From positions 1 through 13,149 of the forward strand of contig CAZMRA010000140.1 of the NCBI GenBank assembly GCA_964568485.1: a stretch of 13,149 nt of DNA. Direction: 5' to 3'. Numbering within the stretch: position 1 is the first letter of the stretch; the number at the start of each line of letters is the position of its first letter. The notes beneath the pieces are model-generated. The model was not told the origin of the DNA. It did not search any database and was given only the letters and a program-made list of their open reading frames with translations. The position numbers and the translations under genes were made by a program. Origin of the DNA: CFX5 sp964568485 (GTDB lineage: Bacteria; Chloroflexota; Anaerolineae; Caldilineales; Caldilineaceae). This document shows positions 1-6,596 of this stretch, piece after piece.

Positions 1-172
1 CGTTGGGGCCAAGGTAACCGACCAATTCACCGCGCTGGATGGTAAAACTCACGCCATCCACGGCGCGCACAATCTTGCTGGAGCGGCTGAAAAAGGTGCG
101 CACAGCGGCAAAGCGGCCGCGCTGCTGGTGGTGGATCCGATACTGTTTTTGGAGATTCTCGACAGTAATCAT
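1..172 (-). CDS. ABC-2 exporter ATP-binding subunit, N-terminal part (runs off the window)
   Basis: Only the first 57 codons are present. The protein begins MITVENLQKQYRI, has an insert rich in Arg and Phe, then a segment reading VRAVDGVSFTI and ends at GELVGYLGPN, the beginning of the Walker A loop. This is the usual N-terminus of an ATPase subunit energising an ABC-2 exporter. With the two permeases upstream, it matches the uncharacterised three-gene export systems of the COG4586/COG3694/COG4587 type (family assignment from memory). The start codon overlaps the stop of the preceding permease by one base (TGATG), so translation is probably coupled. The Walker B, signature and switch regions lie outside the window and the substrate cannot be told. 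Confidence 0.9.
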   Translation of the reverse strand, partial: MITVENLQKQYRIHHQQRGRFAAVRTFFSRSSKIVRAVDGVSFTIQRGELVGYLGPN

Positions 173-993
173 CAGGTGCCTGTGCTTTGATAATGGCGAA
201 TCCCAAAGCGCCAAAAGGCCAAGCCGAGCAATAATATCCCCACCCCAATCAACGGTGAGATAAAGCGCAAGAAGGGGGGAAATCCCAGCGGGTCTGGTTT
301 ATCCAAAAAATAGAGCGCCGGATAATAGTTGAGGAAGATGGCCGGAATCACAAAGGTAAAAAAGCGGCGCATCAGGTCGGGATAGATGTGCATTGGGTAT
401 TGCATCATTTCGCTACCACCATAGGTGAGCACATTCATCACCTCAATTGATTCAATGGTCCAGAAGGTGATGGTTGCGCCGATCACAAAGAGGCCGCCAA
501 AAAAGGCCACCATCCCACCAATGACCAGCGGCAAATAGACGAGCTTGCCGAGGGTCCATTGAATATCGGCCAAGTTCAGCGCTACCCCGAAGATGATGAA
601 ACCCTGGACGATCCGGCCCAAGCGGCGCAGCGCAAAGTCATCGCCCAAGACCTGCACCGTCAAATTGACCGGGCGCAACAACAATTTGTCGAAATGCCCT
701 TGGCGGATGCGGTTGCCAAAGTTCTGGGGATCAAAGCCGCTGAAGATCATATCCATCAGGCCAAACGATACTTCAACCACTCCCCACAGGAAGGCGATTT
801 CCCCGAGCGTCCAGCCGCCCAAGTTGCCAAACCGTTGTAGCGTGAGCGCCAACGCGAGGAAAAAGAGCCCCAAAAAGATCATCGCTGCGGTGGCATCTAA
901 GAAGAAGGACAAGCGATATTGCATCTGCGAGCGGATTTGCCCGGCGAGCAGGCGGAGGTAGGCACCGATCGAAAAGCGCACTTGTTCGAACAT
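172..993 (-). CDS. ABC-2 family transporter permease (second permease of the operon)
   Basis: A 273-residue integral membrane protein with about six hydrophobic segments (roughly residues 30-52, 62-84, 128-143, 150-180, 212-229 and 245-263). Between the second and third helices is the motif GHFDKLLLRP (99-108), typical of the DUF990/COG3694-like permeases of uncharacterised ABC-2 exporters. It would form the membrane channel together with the neighbouring permease and be driven by the ATPase encoded just downstream. The gene starts 1 base after the stop of the first permease and its stop overlaps the ATPase start, so all three are one transcription and translation unit. The exported substrate is unknown; such systems are often guessed to export lipids, peptides or drugs, but nothing here decides it. 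Confidence 0.85.
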   Translation of the reverse strand: MFEQVRFSIGAYLRLLAGQIRSQMQYRLSFFLDATAAMIFLGLFFLALALTLQRFGNLGGWTLGEIAFLWGVVEVSFGLMDMIFSGFDPQNFGNRIRQGHFDKLLLRPVNLTVQVLGDDFALRRLGRIVQGFIIFGVALNLADIQWTLGKLVYLPLVIGGMVAFFGGLFVIGATITFWTIESIEVMNVLTYGGSEMMQYPMHIYPDLMRRFFTFVIPAIFLNYYPALYFLDKPDPLGFPPFLRFISPLIGVGILLLGLAFWRFGIRHYQSTGT

Positions 994-994
994 C

Positions 995-1786
995 TTAGCC
1001 GCCTTGAATCACCAATGCGCGGACCCCAGCCCGCAACACCAGCAGACAAATTCCGGTCAACACAAAGGCCCAAACGACCTGCTGGGTGAGGGCAGCCCAC
1101 AATGCCGGACCATCCAGCAGCCCCAGGTAGATTTCCATGGTAGTGTTCAGCATCGCCGGAAATGGGGTGAATTGGCAGAAGGTCTGAAACCATTCGGGGA
1201 AATAGCGCAGTGGCATATAAAAGCCCGAAAGGACCCAGATCACACCAAAGGCAAAGCGGCCAACCCCGCGAGCGTTGGGCGTCCAAAAGGCACTAAGGTT
1301 GACCAGAAAGCGCCAACCGAAGCTGACTGCCCAGCTCAGCAGCAGGGATACGGCCAACGCCAGCCACTGGCCAACACTCTGCGGCACCGTCACAGTAAAG
1401 ATGAGAGCATAGAGTGCGAGGATGGGTAATCCCCGCAACAAGAGCGCCGCCACTGCCCGGCCCAAATCCTGCGCCAGCCAAAAGCCAAAATAGTTCAGCG
1501 GCTTGAGCAGATCCGTAGCTACCTCGCCGCTGTAGACCGAGTTCATCAGATCGAACCAACCGAAGATCATCAAATAAGCGATCAGTGCTTGGGCCAACCC
1601 GGCATAGGTGATGGCATCTTTCAGTGAGAGGCCAGCCACAACTTGGCTGGTGCCATAGAGCGCGACCATCACCGCAGCGCGCAGGAAGCCAAAAAAGAGA
1701 TTGGTGATCGTCCCTGCTATCGCGGCGGAGCGATAGGTGAGTTGACGCTGGAATGAAAGCTTGGCAACTTCCCAGAAGAGGCGCAT
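995..1786 (-). CDS. ABC-2 family transporter permease (first permease of the operon)
   Basis: A 263-residue membrane protein with about six hydrophobic segments and the conserved-looking stretch SGEVATDLLKPLNY (86-99). This corresponds to the GxFDxLLLRP region of the partner permease and fits the COG4587-type permease of the same exporter class. The open frame extends to a Met at 1837. I place the start at 1786 because GGGAG lies 7 nt upstream of that ATG and because a good promoter occupies 1818-1847, so the longer start would lie upstream of transcription. It is the first gene of a three-gene leftward operon; the second permease begins one base after its stop. Confidence 0.85.
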   Translation of the reverse strand: MRLFWEVAKLSFQRQLTYRSAAIAGTITNLFFGFLRAAVMVALYGTSQVVAGLSLKDAITYAGLAQALIAYLMIFGWFDLMNSVYSGEVATDLLKPLNYFGFWLAQDLGRAVAALLLRGLPILALYALIFTVTVPQSVGQWLALAVSLLLSWAVSFGWRFLVNLSAFWTPNARGVGRFAFGVIWVLSGFYMPLRYFPEWFQTFCQFTPFPAMLNTTMEIYLGLLDGPALWAALTQQVVWAFVLTGICLLVLRAGVRALVIQGG

Positions 1787-1817
1787 CGTAAGACTCCCGG
1801 CAAAAGGGCGAACGCTC

Positions 1818-1847
1818 ATGATACACGGCAATGGCACTGGTTCGCAA
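1818..1847 (-). promoter_or_regulatory. Probable sigma-70-type promoter of the ABC exporter operon
   Basis: On the minus strand, TTGCGA (1847-1842) and TATCAT (1823-1818) are 18 bp apart, matching the consensus hexamers 4/6 and 5/6. The predicted transcript would start near 1811 and give a leader of about 25 nt carrying the GGGAG ribosome site before the ATG at 1786. Assigned by eye only. Confidence 0.45.
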
Positions 1848-1947
1848 TTTTTTGATCAACCCCTCTAACAGCTATCGACTAACGGCCACATTACGATTGC
1901 AAGTGTCCACCTACGAGCTGTCAGCTAGCGTCAACCAGCCATCATCG

Positions 1948-1956
1948 TGATACAAT
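1948..1956 (+). promoter_or_regulatory. Extended -10 promoter of the PA14 lipoprotein gene
   Basis: TGATACAAT is a TGn-extended -10 element with a 5/6 hexamer. No good -35 is visible 16-18 bp upstream, as is common for extended -10 promoters. Start near 1963 would leave a leader of about 25 nt containing AAAGGAG, 6 nt before the ATG at 1988. Confidence 0.4.
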
Positions 1957-1987
1957 AGATGAGCAGTCATTCCCAAAGGAGAAGCCA

Positions 1988-3052
1988 ATGTTGTTGTTTG
2001 TGTCGATGCGATCCAGGGAAAGTCGGGGGCACCGACGATGGGGGCTGTGGTTCAGTCTATTGGGGCTTTGGCTCATGGGTTGCCAAGCGGACGGTAGCCT
2101 GAATCTTTTTCCCACGGCCACCCCAGTTCCCATTGCTGCGCTTGATGCGCAAATTAGCCTAACGAATGATATTGCCGCCGCAGGCAGTTTGGTCCAAGTC
2201 CAGGGTACGGGGTGGCAATCTGGCGAGACAGTTGCAATTTTGCTGACCACTGGCACTCAGCGCAGTGTTGTGTTGACGAGTGCTACTGCGAATAGCAGTG
2301 GTCGCTTCACTGCCGAGTTTGTTTATCCCAATGAGCCGCGCTGGGCAGCGCCGGGATCCTATACCTTGCTGGCCTTCACGCCGGACCAGCGCCAAGAGGC
2401 CAGCACCCAGCTACAGGTAAGGGCGCCAGCCACGCCTACTCCTTTCCCGACGATCACACCGTTTGTCACATCGACACCATTGCCGACGTTTACGCTCAGC
2501 CCAACGCCGACTCGTACACCGACCATTACACCGACACCAACCAAGACATGGACGCCAACCGTTACGCCAACACCGACGGAGACTTCGACGCCAACTGTTA
2601 CACCGACGTTTGTCTTGCTGGTGCCGACTAGTATTGCCGGCTTTGAGACTGTCACCACGACTGAACCGTGGGTGGGGACATATTGGAAGAATAACGCGCT
2701 CTTTGGACAACCCGCTTTCACGCGGACCGACGAACGCATCGATTTCGATTGGGGCTTGGCGGGTCCCGACCCGGAAGGCAACCGCATCCTTCCCGACAAC
2801 TTCAGTGTCCGCTGGGAGAATACGGTCACCTTTGCTCCGGGCCGCTATCGGTTTGTGATCGAAGTTGACGAAGGCGCACGCTTATTTATTGATGAACAAG
2901 TCGTCATCGATACCTGGCGTGGGGGTGGTCTACGCACCGTTGCCATTGAGCGCACGCTGAGTGGTGGGGAACATCGCTTGCGGCTTGACTACTATGAACT
3001 CCGGGGACCTGCGCGCATCCGCCTGGAATGGGGGCAGATCGAGCCCAAGTAA
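1988..3052 (+). CDS. Lipoprotein with Ig-like domain, Thr/Pro linker and C-terminal PA14 domain
   Basis: A 354-residue exported protein. An Arg-rich N-terminus is followed by a hydrophobic segment (19-31) and the lipobox LMGC with Cys32 as the predicted lipidated residue, so it should be anchored on the outer face of the membrane. Residues about 54-146 look like a bacterial Ig-type beta sandwich (ITxT-like start, G-rich turns, GSYTLLAF near the end). Residues 148-207 are a Thr/Pro linker. Residues about 228-350 match PA14: WVGTYWKNNALFG, then NFSVRW, GRYRF, DEGARLFIDEQ and a second half with RIRLEW. PA14 domains usually bind carbohydrate, so a role in surface sugar binding is inferred. AAAGGAG upstream supports this start. 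Unlike two other exported proteins in the window, it lacks the LFLPL C-terminus, consistent with being lipid-anchored instead. Confidence 0.88.
   Translation: MLLFVSMRSRESRGHRRWGLWFSLLGLWLMGCQADGSLNLFPTATPVPIAALDAQISLTNDIAAAGSLVQVQGTGWQSGETVAILLTTGTQRSVVLTSATANSSGRFTAEFVYPNEPRWAAPGSYTLLAFTPDQRQEASTQLQVRAPATPTPFPTITPFVTSTPLPTFTLSPTPTRTPTITPTPTKTWTPTVTPTPTETSTPTVTPTFVLLVPTSIAGFETVTTTEPWVGTYWKNNALFGQPAFTRTDERIDFDWGLAGPDPEGNRILPDNFSVRWENTVTFAPGRYRFVIEVDEGARLFIDEQVVIDTWRGGGLRTVAIERTLSGGEHRLRLDYYELRGPARIRLEWGQIEPK
2429..2608 (+). repeat. Degenerate Thr/Pro-coding repeats
   Basis: Imperfect repeats of about 6 and 12 bp built on ACGCCGAC/ACACCGAC encode TPTxTPT-like units (residues 148-207), a flexible surface linker probably prone to length change. 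On the other strand the same repeats give spurious open frames coding for Val/Gly repeats. Confidence 0.75.
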
Positions 3053-3054
3053 TA

Positions 3055-3089
3055 AGTAGCGCAACTAATTTAAATTTAGTTGCGCTACT
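3055..3089. terminator. Stem-loop between convergent genes, probable bidirectional terminator
   Basis: A perfect 14-bp inverted repeat (AGTAGCGCAACTAA and its complement) with a 7-nt loop starts two bases after the lipoprotein stop and ends 7 bases before the protease stop. Rightward it is followed by GTTGTTATC, leftward by TTATTACTTG, so both tails are T-rich but not classic runs. Confidence 0.65.
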
Positions 3090-3096
3090 GTTGTTA

Positions 3097-4716
3097 TCAA
3101 TTGATTACCAGAGGCAAGAAGAGCACATTGGGTTCGGGTTCGACAGCGATAGGCGCAGTGAGGATGTTCCCGGGTTCTAATAAAACTCGGTAGAAGAGCG
3201 TTACCGTGCTTAAGTCGCTGGGCAAAACATCGATAAAATGAACCTGTGCCGACGCGGCTGTTAGATGATCCACCGTCACAGTACCCACTTGGCTATATAC
3301 CCCATCGGCTTGGGTTGAGCGTTCAATCTGTAAGGTGTTCACCAGAGGCGGCACCTTCCACGACAATTGTACTTGCCCACCTTGTCGGACAACGCTGCTG
3401 TTTTCTATACTATCCGCAATTGGTGTGGGCGTGAGCAAGAAATCCAGATCACTTGCTGACGTAGTCGAAGTCAAGACAATCGAACGTTCAGCAATACTCA
3501 TGATTCCGGTTGTGCTCATATAGCGAATGTTGATGGTATAGGTGGCGGGGACGCTGGCGACCCATTGCCAAGTGCCATCGCTGCGTGTATTGGTCAACCC
3601 AATCAGGCGGTTCTGATTACGCAGAGTAATTTCTACATTGTCAACCCCGCTTGGTTGAGTCGACGCGAGTGACGCATCCCCATTCCGAACTGTCCCCTTG
3701 AGTTGGACAAGTGTCGCGGGCAGTGGGACTTCGGCTTGTAAGGCAGCAACCGGATCCACGCGCCCGTAGCCGTAGATTGGATCCCACCCGGGCTCACCCA
3801 GATCGATAGCAGTGCTGGTGATCAGCTGGCGCAGGTCAGCGGCGCTGCGTTCAGGATTTTGGGCCAGCAGCAAACCAGCGACGCCGGCCACAAACGGCGC
3901 GGCCATGCTGGTGCCACTCATATAGGTATAACGCCCGTGTTCGCCATTCGGTTTGTGGTAGGTGCTATAAATATTGTCACCTGGGGCGGCAACGGCGATG
4001 TAGGCTCCAAAATTGCTGCGTTTCAGTTTCTGGTCAAATCGGTCAGTTGCGTTGACGGCCAATACATTGGGGTAGGCAGCGGGATAGAAAGGAACATCCA
4101 CACCATCATTACCGGCAGCAGCAACCAGTAGCACATCATGTTCATGGGCATAATTCACCGCATCTAACACAGTCTGTGAACCAATTGAGCGGCCCAAGCT
4201 CAACACAATGATTTGCGCCCCATGATCAACGGCATAATAAATGCCCGCCGCAATGCCGGCTGCGCTTCCTTCTCGGCTTTCATTTAATACCTTCACTGGC
4301 ATTAGCTGGCAAAAGCCACAAACTCCAGCAATACCTTCCCCATTATCGGTCGCGGCGGCGATGATACCCGCGACATGAGTGCCATGCCCGTGATCATCAG
4401 TGGGGTCTGCATCATTATTGACAAAGTCATAGCCAGGCAAGATGCGCCCCGCAAATTCGGGATGGTCCAAAGCGATACCGCTATCTAACACAGCGATAAT
4501 CACAGGGGTTTGGGGAGAGACAAACTCCCAAGCAGCCAATAGGTTTAATAATTGAGGAGCATAACTGCGCAATTCATTGAGTAACTCGGGGTCATTCGGT
4601 AGATCAGCGGCGTAAAAGGGGGTTCTTGGAACAGGCAAGTCCTTCTGCAACCAGGGGAGCGAAATGCTAACGAACAGACAAACCCACAATAAAGCGTTTG
4701 AATAGCGAACGTCCAT
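3097..4716 (-). CDS. Secreted subtilisin-like serine protease (S8) with C-terminal beta domains and LFLPL tail
   Basis: A 539-residue protein. A hydrophobic signal segment (8-23) precedes an S8 catalytic domain with Asp78 (VLDSG), His111 (HGTHVAG), oxyanion Asn203 (AAAGNDG) and Ser270 (SGTSMAAP). The sequence before the Asp motif (NDPELL...AAW) resembles the mature N-terminus of thermitase-type subtilases, leaving only about 15 residues after the signal peptide and no room for an I9 prodomain. After the protease come a carboxypeptidase-regulatory-like beta domain (about 343-410) and a fibronectin III-like region (about 435-520). The protein ends in LFLPLVIN. Start chosen at 4716: AGGA lies 10 nt upstream, with GAGGA directly abutting the ATG, and there is no better Met. 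It is probably monocistronic, with its own promoter. It likely degrades extracellular protein; the substrate is unknown. Confidence 0.92.
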   Translation of the reverse strand: MDVRYSNALLWVCLFVSISLPWLQKDLPVPRTPFYAADLPNDPELLNELRSYAPQLLNLLAAWEFVSPQTPVIIAVLDSGIALDHPEFAGRILPGYDFVNNDADPTDDHGHGTHVAGIIAAATDNGEGIAGVCGFCQLMPVKVLNESREGSAAGIAAGIYYAVDHGAQIIVLSLGRSIGSQTVLDAVNYAHEHDVLLVAAAGNDGVDVPFYPAAYPNVLAVNATDRFDQKLKRSNFGAYIAVAAPGDNIYSTYHKPNGEHGRYTYMSGTSMAAPFVAGVAGLLLAQNPERSAADLRQLITSTAIDLGEPGWDPIYGYGRVDPVAALQAEVPLPATLVQLKGTVRNGDASLASTQPSGVDNVEITLRNQNRLIGLTNTRSDGTWQWVASVPATYTINIRYMSTTGIMSIAERSIVLTSTTSASDLDFLLTPTPIADSIENSSVVRQGGQVQLSWKVPPLVNTLQIERSTQADGVYSQVGTVTVDHLTAASAQVHFIDVLPSDLSTVTLFYRVLLEPGNILTAPIAVEPEPNVLFLPLVIN

Positions 4717-4760
4717 TCCTCAAGGTTCCTACAGTAAATCCCGTGCTAAATCCCTGCCTC

Positions 4761-4790
4761 TGCCGACCGGTTCGCCCCGACCTTTCGGCA
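4761..4790 (-). promoter_or_regulatory. Hairpin in the 5' leader of the protease mRNA
   Basis: On the minus strand TGCCGA pairs with TCGGCA (6 bp). Inside, after a symmetric 2x2 internal loop, GGT pairs with ACC around an 8-nt loop CGGGGCGA. It lies about 45 nt upstream of the start codon, inside the leader predicted from the promoter at 4809-4837. It matches no riboswitch class I recognise and may only affect mRNA stability or translation. Confidence 0.35.
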
Positions 4791-4808
4791 AAATTAAGAA
4801 ATCGGCCT

Positions 4809-4837
4809 ATTATAGGATAATATCAGGAAACTGACAT
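4809..4837 (-). promoter_or_regulatory. Probable promoter of the subtilase gene
   Basis: A perfect TATAAT (4814-4809, minus strand) lies 17 bp from ATGTCA (4837-4832), which matches TTGACA 4/6. Transcription would start near 4802 and give a leader of about 85 nt. Confidence 0.55.
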
Positions 4838-5043
4838 CTGAGGAATGAAGGATTTTATCTCAACAAAATGCTACTCTTTTTTTAGAAAGATCTAATCGTT
4901 TGTGGTATGGAAAACCAGCCAAATTCAGACAAACGTACCAATTGATCGAATGAATGTTTTAGATGAACTGAGCGTTCTACTCGCATCACCTAGAGATAAC
5001 TACTTCCCTTGACTGATCTTCGGAATTCTCCTCTCCAAAAAGA

Positions 5044-5069
5044 AAGAGGCCGCTCTGGCGGCCCCTCTT
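5044..5069 (-). terminator. Rho-independent terminator of the response regulator gene
   Basis: Read leftward, AAGAGG and CCGC pair with GCGG and CCTCTT around a CAGA loop with a two-G bulge, followed directly by TCTTTTT. It lies about 65 bp after the response regulator stop, a classic GC-rich hairpin plus U-tract. Confidence 0.82.
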
Positions 5070-5132
5070 AATGCAACTGCAACTCATATTGAACATCTAC
5101 GCTGGCTACAAAACACAGCCAATTTAAGCCGT

Positions 5133-5789
5133 CTATGTATCGACCTCATCCAAACTGGTCAAACCTTCTTTTAGGGCATAGAGGGCAGCCTGCGTGCGAT
5201 TGGCTAAGTGCAACTTGCTCAGCAGATTGCTCACGTGGGTGCGGACTGTACGCTCGCTAATCACCAGCCGATCGGCGATGTCTTGATTGGCGAGACCGCG
5301 AGCCACTAAAATTAAGACTTCAACTTCGCGATCGGTTAAGGGTTCATCAACCGGGGGCAAGGTTGACGGACGATTCAGCTCGCGGATCAATTTTCGCGCA
5401 ATCGTCGGGTGCAATGACGATTCCCCATTGTGAACATCACGAATCGCTTGAAAGAGTTCGCTTGGCGTTGTATGTTTCAGCAAATAGCCCATTGCCCCCG
5501 CCTTGATGGCTGCGAATACTTTATCATCGTCCGCAAAGCTGGTGAGGACTAAAATTCGGGCAGGTGGATTCTTGGCCTTGATCTCTTCGATGGCTTCGAT
5601 CCCAGTTTTTAAGGGCATCATGAGATCCAACAAGATGACATCGGGATTTTGGCTGAGTGCGATAGAAACTGCCTCTTCCCCGTTATCGGCCTCTCCGATG
5701 ACCTCGATCTCTTGATCTTGTTCGAGGAGTGCGCGGATCCCCCCACGCACCACAGCATGATCATCGGCAAGCAAAACTCGAATCGGCAT
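5133..5789 (-). CDS. NarL/FixJ-family response regulator (orphan)
   Basis: A 218-residue two-domain regulator. The receiver domain (4-118) has the acidic pair Asp9/Asp10 (LLADDHA), phospho-acceptor Asp55 (VILLDLMMP), Thr83 and Lys105. The LuxR-type helix-turn-helix (about 150-210) reads LTDREVEVL...GLANQDIADRLVISERTVRTHVSNLLSKL. The frame stays open to a Met at 5855. The start at 5789 is preferred because MPIRVLLADD is the usual beginning of a receiver domain and AAGGAG lies 10 nt upstream. No sensor kinase is adjacent, so its partner is elsewhere. The gene has its own terminator and a leader carrying a small GCCCT/AGGGC hairpin (5825-5840). It sits next to the DnaA-box-rich region, and its targets are unknown. 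Confidence 0.93.
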   Translation of the reverse strand: MPIRVLLADDHAVVRGGIRALLEQDQEIEVIGEADNGEEAVSIALSQNPDVILLDLMMPLKTGIEAIEEIKAKNPPARILVLTSFADDDKVFAAIKAGAMGYLLKHTTPSELFQAIRDVHNGESSLHPTIARKLIRELNRPSTLPPVDEPLTDREVEVLILVARGLANQDIADRLVISERTVRTHVSNLLSKLHLANRTQAALYALKEGLTSLDEVDT

Positions 5790-6137
5790 ACTTAATTTTC
5801 TCCTTAAATTGAGTCTCAAGCTAAGCCCTCTGTCAGGGCGCAAACCGATCATCAATAGGTTTGCTTGGTCATACTATTTAGTGAAATTTTATATGGGATC
5901 AATTACAGATAACATTAACAACTTAATAAATTGTAACAAAAAGTAATCATAAAAAACTAGGTAATTTTGCTGATCTTCAAGCCATGAACGATTTCCCCAA
6001 AGCGGAGAGACTAGTCACTTTGTACTTATCCACAGCCCCCTCATCTTGGCTTTTGTCCGATTTTGATCTAGTTAATTCATCAGGTCCCTCTTATCAATGA
6101 TTGTAGTCTCTAAATTACACTGGTAACCTAGCTGGGC

Positions 6138-6158
6138 ATCGCTTGTATGGATAGCGAT
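6138..6158. repeat. Inverted repeat ATCGCT/AGCGAT in the DnaA-box region
   Basis: A perfect 6-bp inverted repeat with a 9-nt loop, between the two perfect DnaA boxes. Function unknown; too short to be significant alone. Confidence 0.3.
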
Positions 6159-6203
6159 AAAAGGGCTGAGCGAAGTGGCTAGCAGCTGCCTCGTTTTAGA
6201 CTA

Positions 6204-6217
6204 TCCCCAATTGGGGA
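6204..6217. repeat. Perfect 14-bp palindrome with CCCCAATTGGGG core
   Basis: TCCCCAATTGGGGA is self-complementary over 14 bp and lies 4 bp before the perfect DnaA box at 6222-6230. Each half ends a TATCCCCA- or TTTTCCCCA-like box, so it reads as two head-to-head degenerate boxes. It could equally be the operator of a dimeric regulator. Confidence 0.55.
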
Positions 6218-6477
6218 AAAGTTATCCACATTATTAGACAGACTTGGGGTCAGATACTAAGTAGCCACTATATTTAGTTAGCCGTTCATTGACTCCTAAA
6301 GTTATCCCCAATGTAGCTAAGTTATCCCCAAAATTTTCCCCATCTTGCGAATAACTAGATCAAACCGATCACCACAAGATAGCCATCTGAAATAATTACC
6401 AACCACAAATTAGCGGTCCTTAGGTCAAATGGTGCAAGTTTATACCCATTCTCCCAGCCACTACTAAGACAACGAAG

Positions 6478-6499
6478 AATATTAAATAAATTAAATAAA
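6478..6499. other. A/T-only stretch with tandem 9-mer, candidate DNA unwinding element
   Basis: Twenty-two consecutive A/T bases contain ATTAAATAA twice in perfect tandem (6481-6489, 6490-6498). It lies about 30 bp beyond the last DnaA-like box. AT-rich tandem repeats beside DnaA boxes are the usual place where origin DNA opens. Confidence 0.4.
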
Positions 6500-6596
6500 C
6501 GAGTTTAATGGGGGAAAATACGAAAACTTGAAAAGTGTTTATATATGCCACACTATTGGCTGCTTCGTCGTGATGGACATTTACCATGATGGCTAA

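Larger units (their letters stand above)
4717..5132. other. Intergenic region between the protease and the response regulator
   Basis: About 416 bp without a convincing gene. It holds a promoter and a possible hairpin leader for the protease (left half) and the terminator of the response regulator (right part). A weak inverted repeat CGTTTGT (4897-4903) / ACAAACG (4929-4935) has a 25-nt loop and no evident function. I see nothing else. Confidence 0.6.
5790..6596. other. Long AT-rich non-coding region with a DnaA-box cluster (possible replication origin)
   Basis: About 800 bp without a gene. Perfect DnaA boxes TTATCCACA lie at 6026-6034 and 6222-6230. One-mismatch boxes are TTATCCCCA at 6302-6310 and 6322-6330 (start to start 20 bp) and TTATACCCA at 6440-6448. 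Weaker copies are CTATCCCCA (6201-6209), TTTTCCCCA (6334-6342), ATTTCCCCA (5991-5999) and, inverted, TGGGGAAAA (6212-6220). Nearly all point the same way. A 22-bp A/T-only stretch lies to the right and another AT-rich stretch to the left (about 5911-5960). This is how bacterial origins look: boxes beside an unwinding element. No dnaA, dnaN, rep or parAB gene is in the window. A DnaA-titration or DnaA-regulated site remains possible. Confidence 0.5.

Noticed and set aside
897..1286. Leftward frame bridging the two permease genes
   Set aside because: Out of frame with both well-supported permeases; shadow frame with unnatural Cys/Arg content.
1787..1837. N-terminal extension of the first permease from the Met at 1837
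   Set aside because: The promoter lies inside it and the ATG at 1786 has a good ribosome site.
2359..2829. Leftward frame encoding Val/Gly repeats
   Set aside because: It is the antisense of the Thr/Pro linker of the lipoprotein gene, so an artefact of that repeat.
4717..5043. Search for a small RNA or gene between protease and regulator
   Set aside because: No open frame with gene-like content and no RNA family recognised beyond the leader hairpin and terminator.
5790..5855. N-terminal extension of the response regulator
   Set aside because: Receiver domains start at MPIRVLLADD; AAGGAG precedes the Met at 5789.
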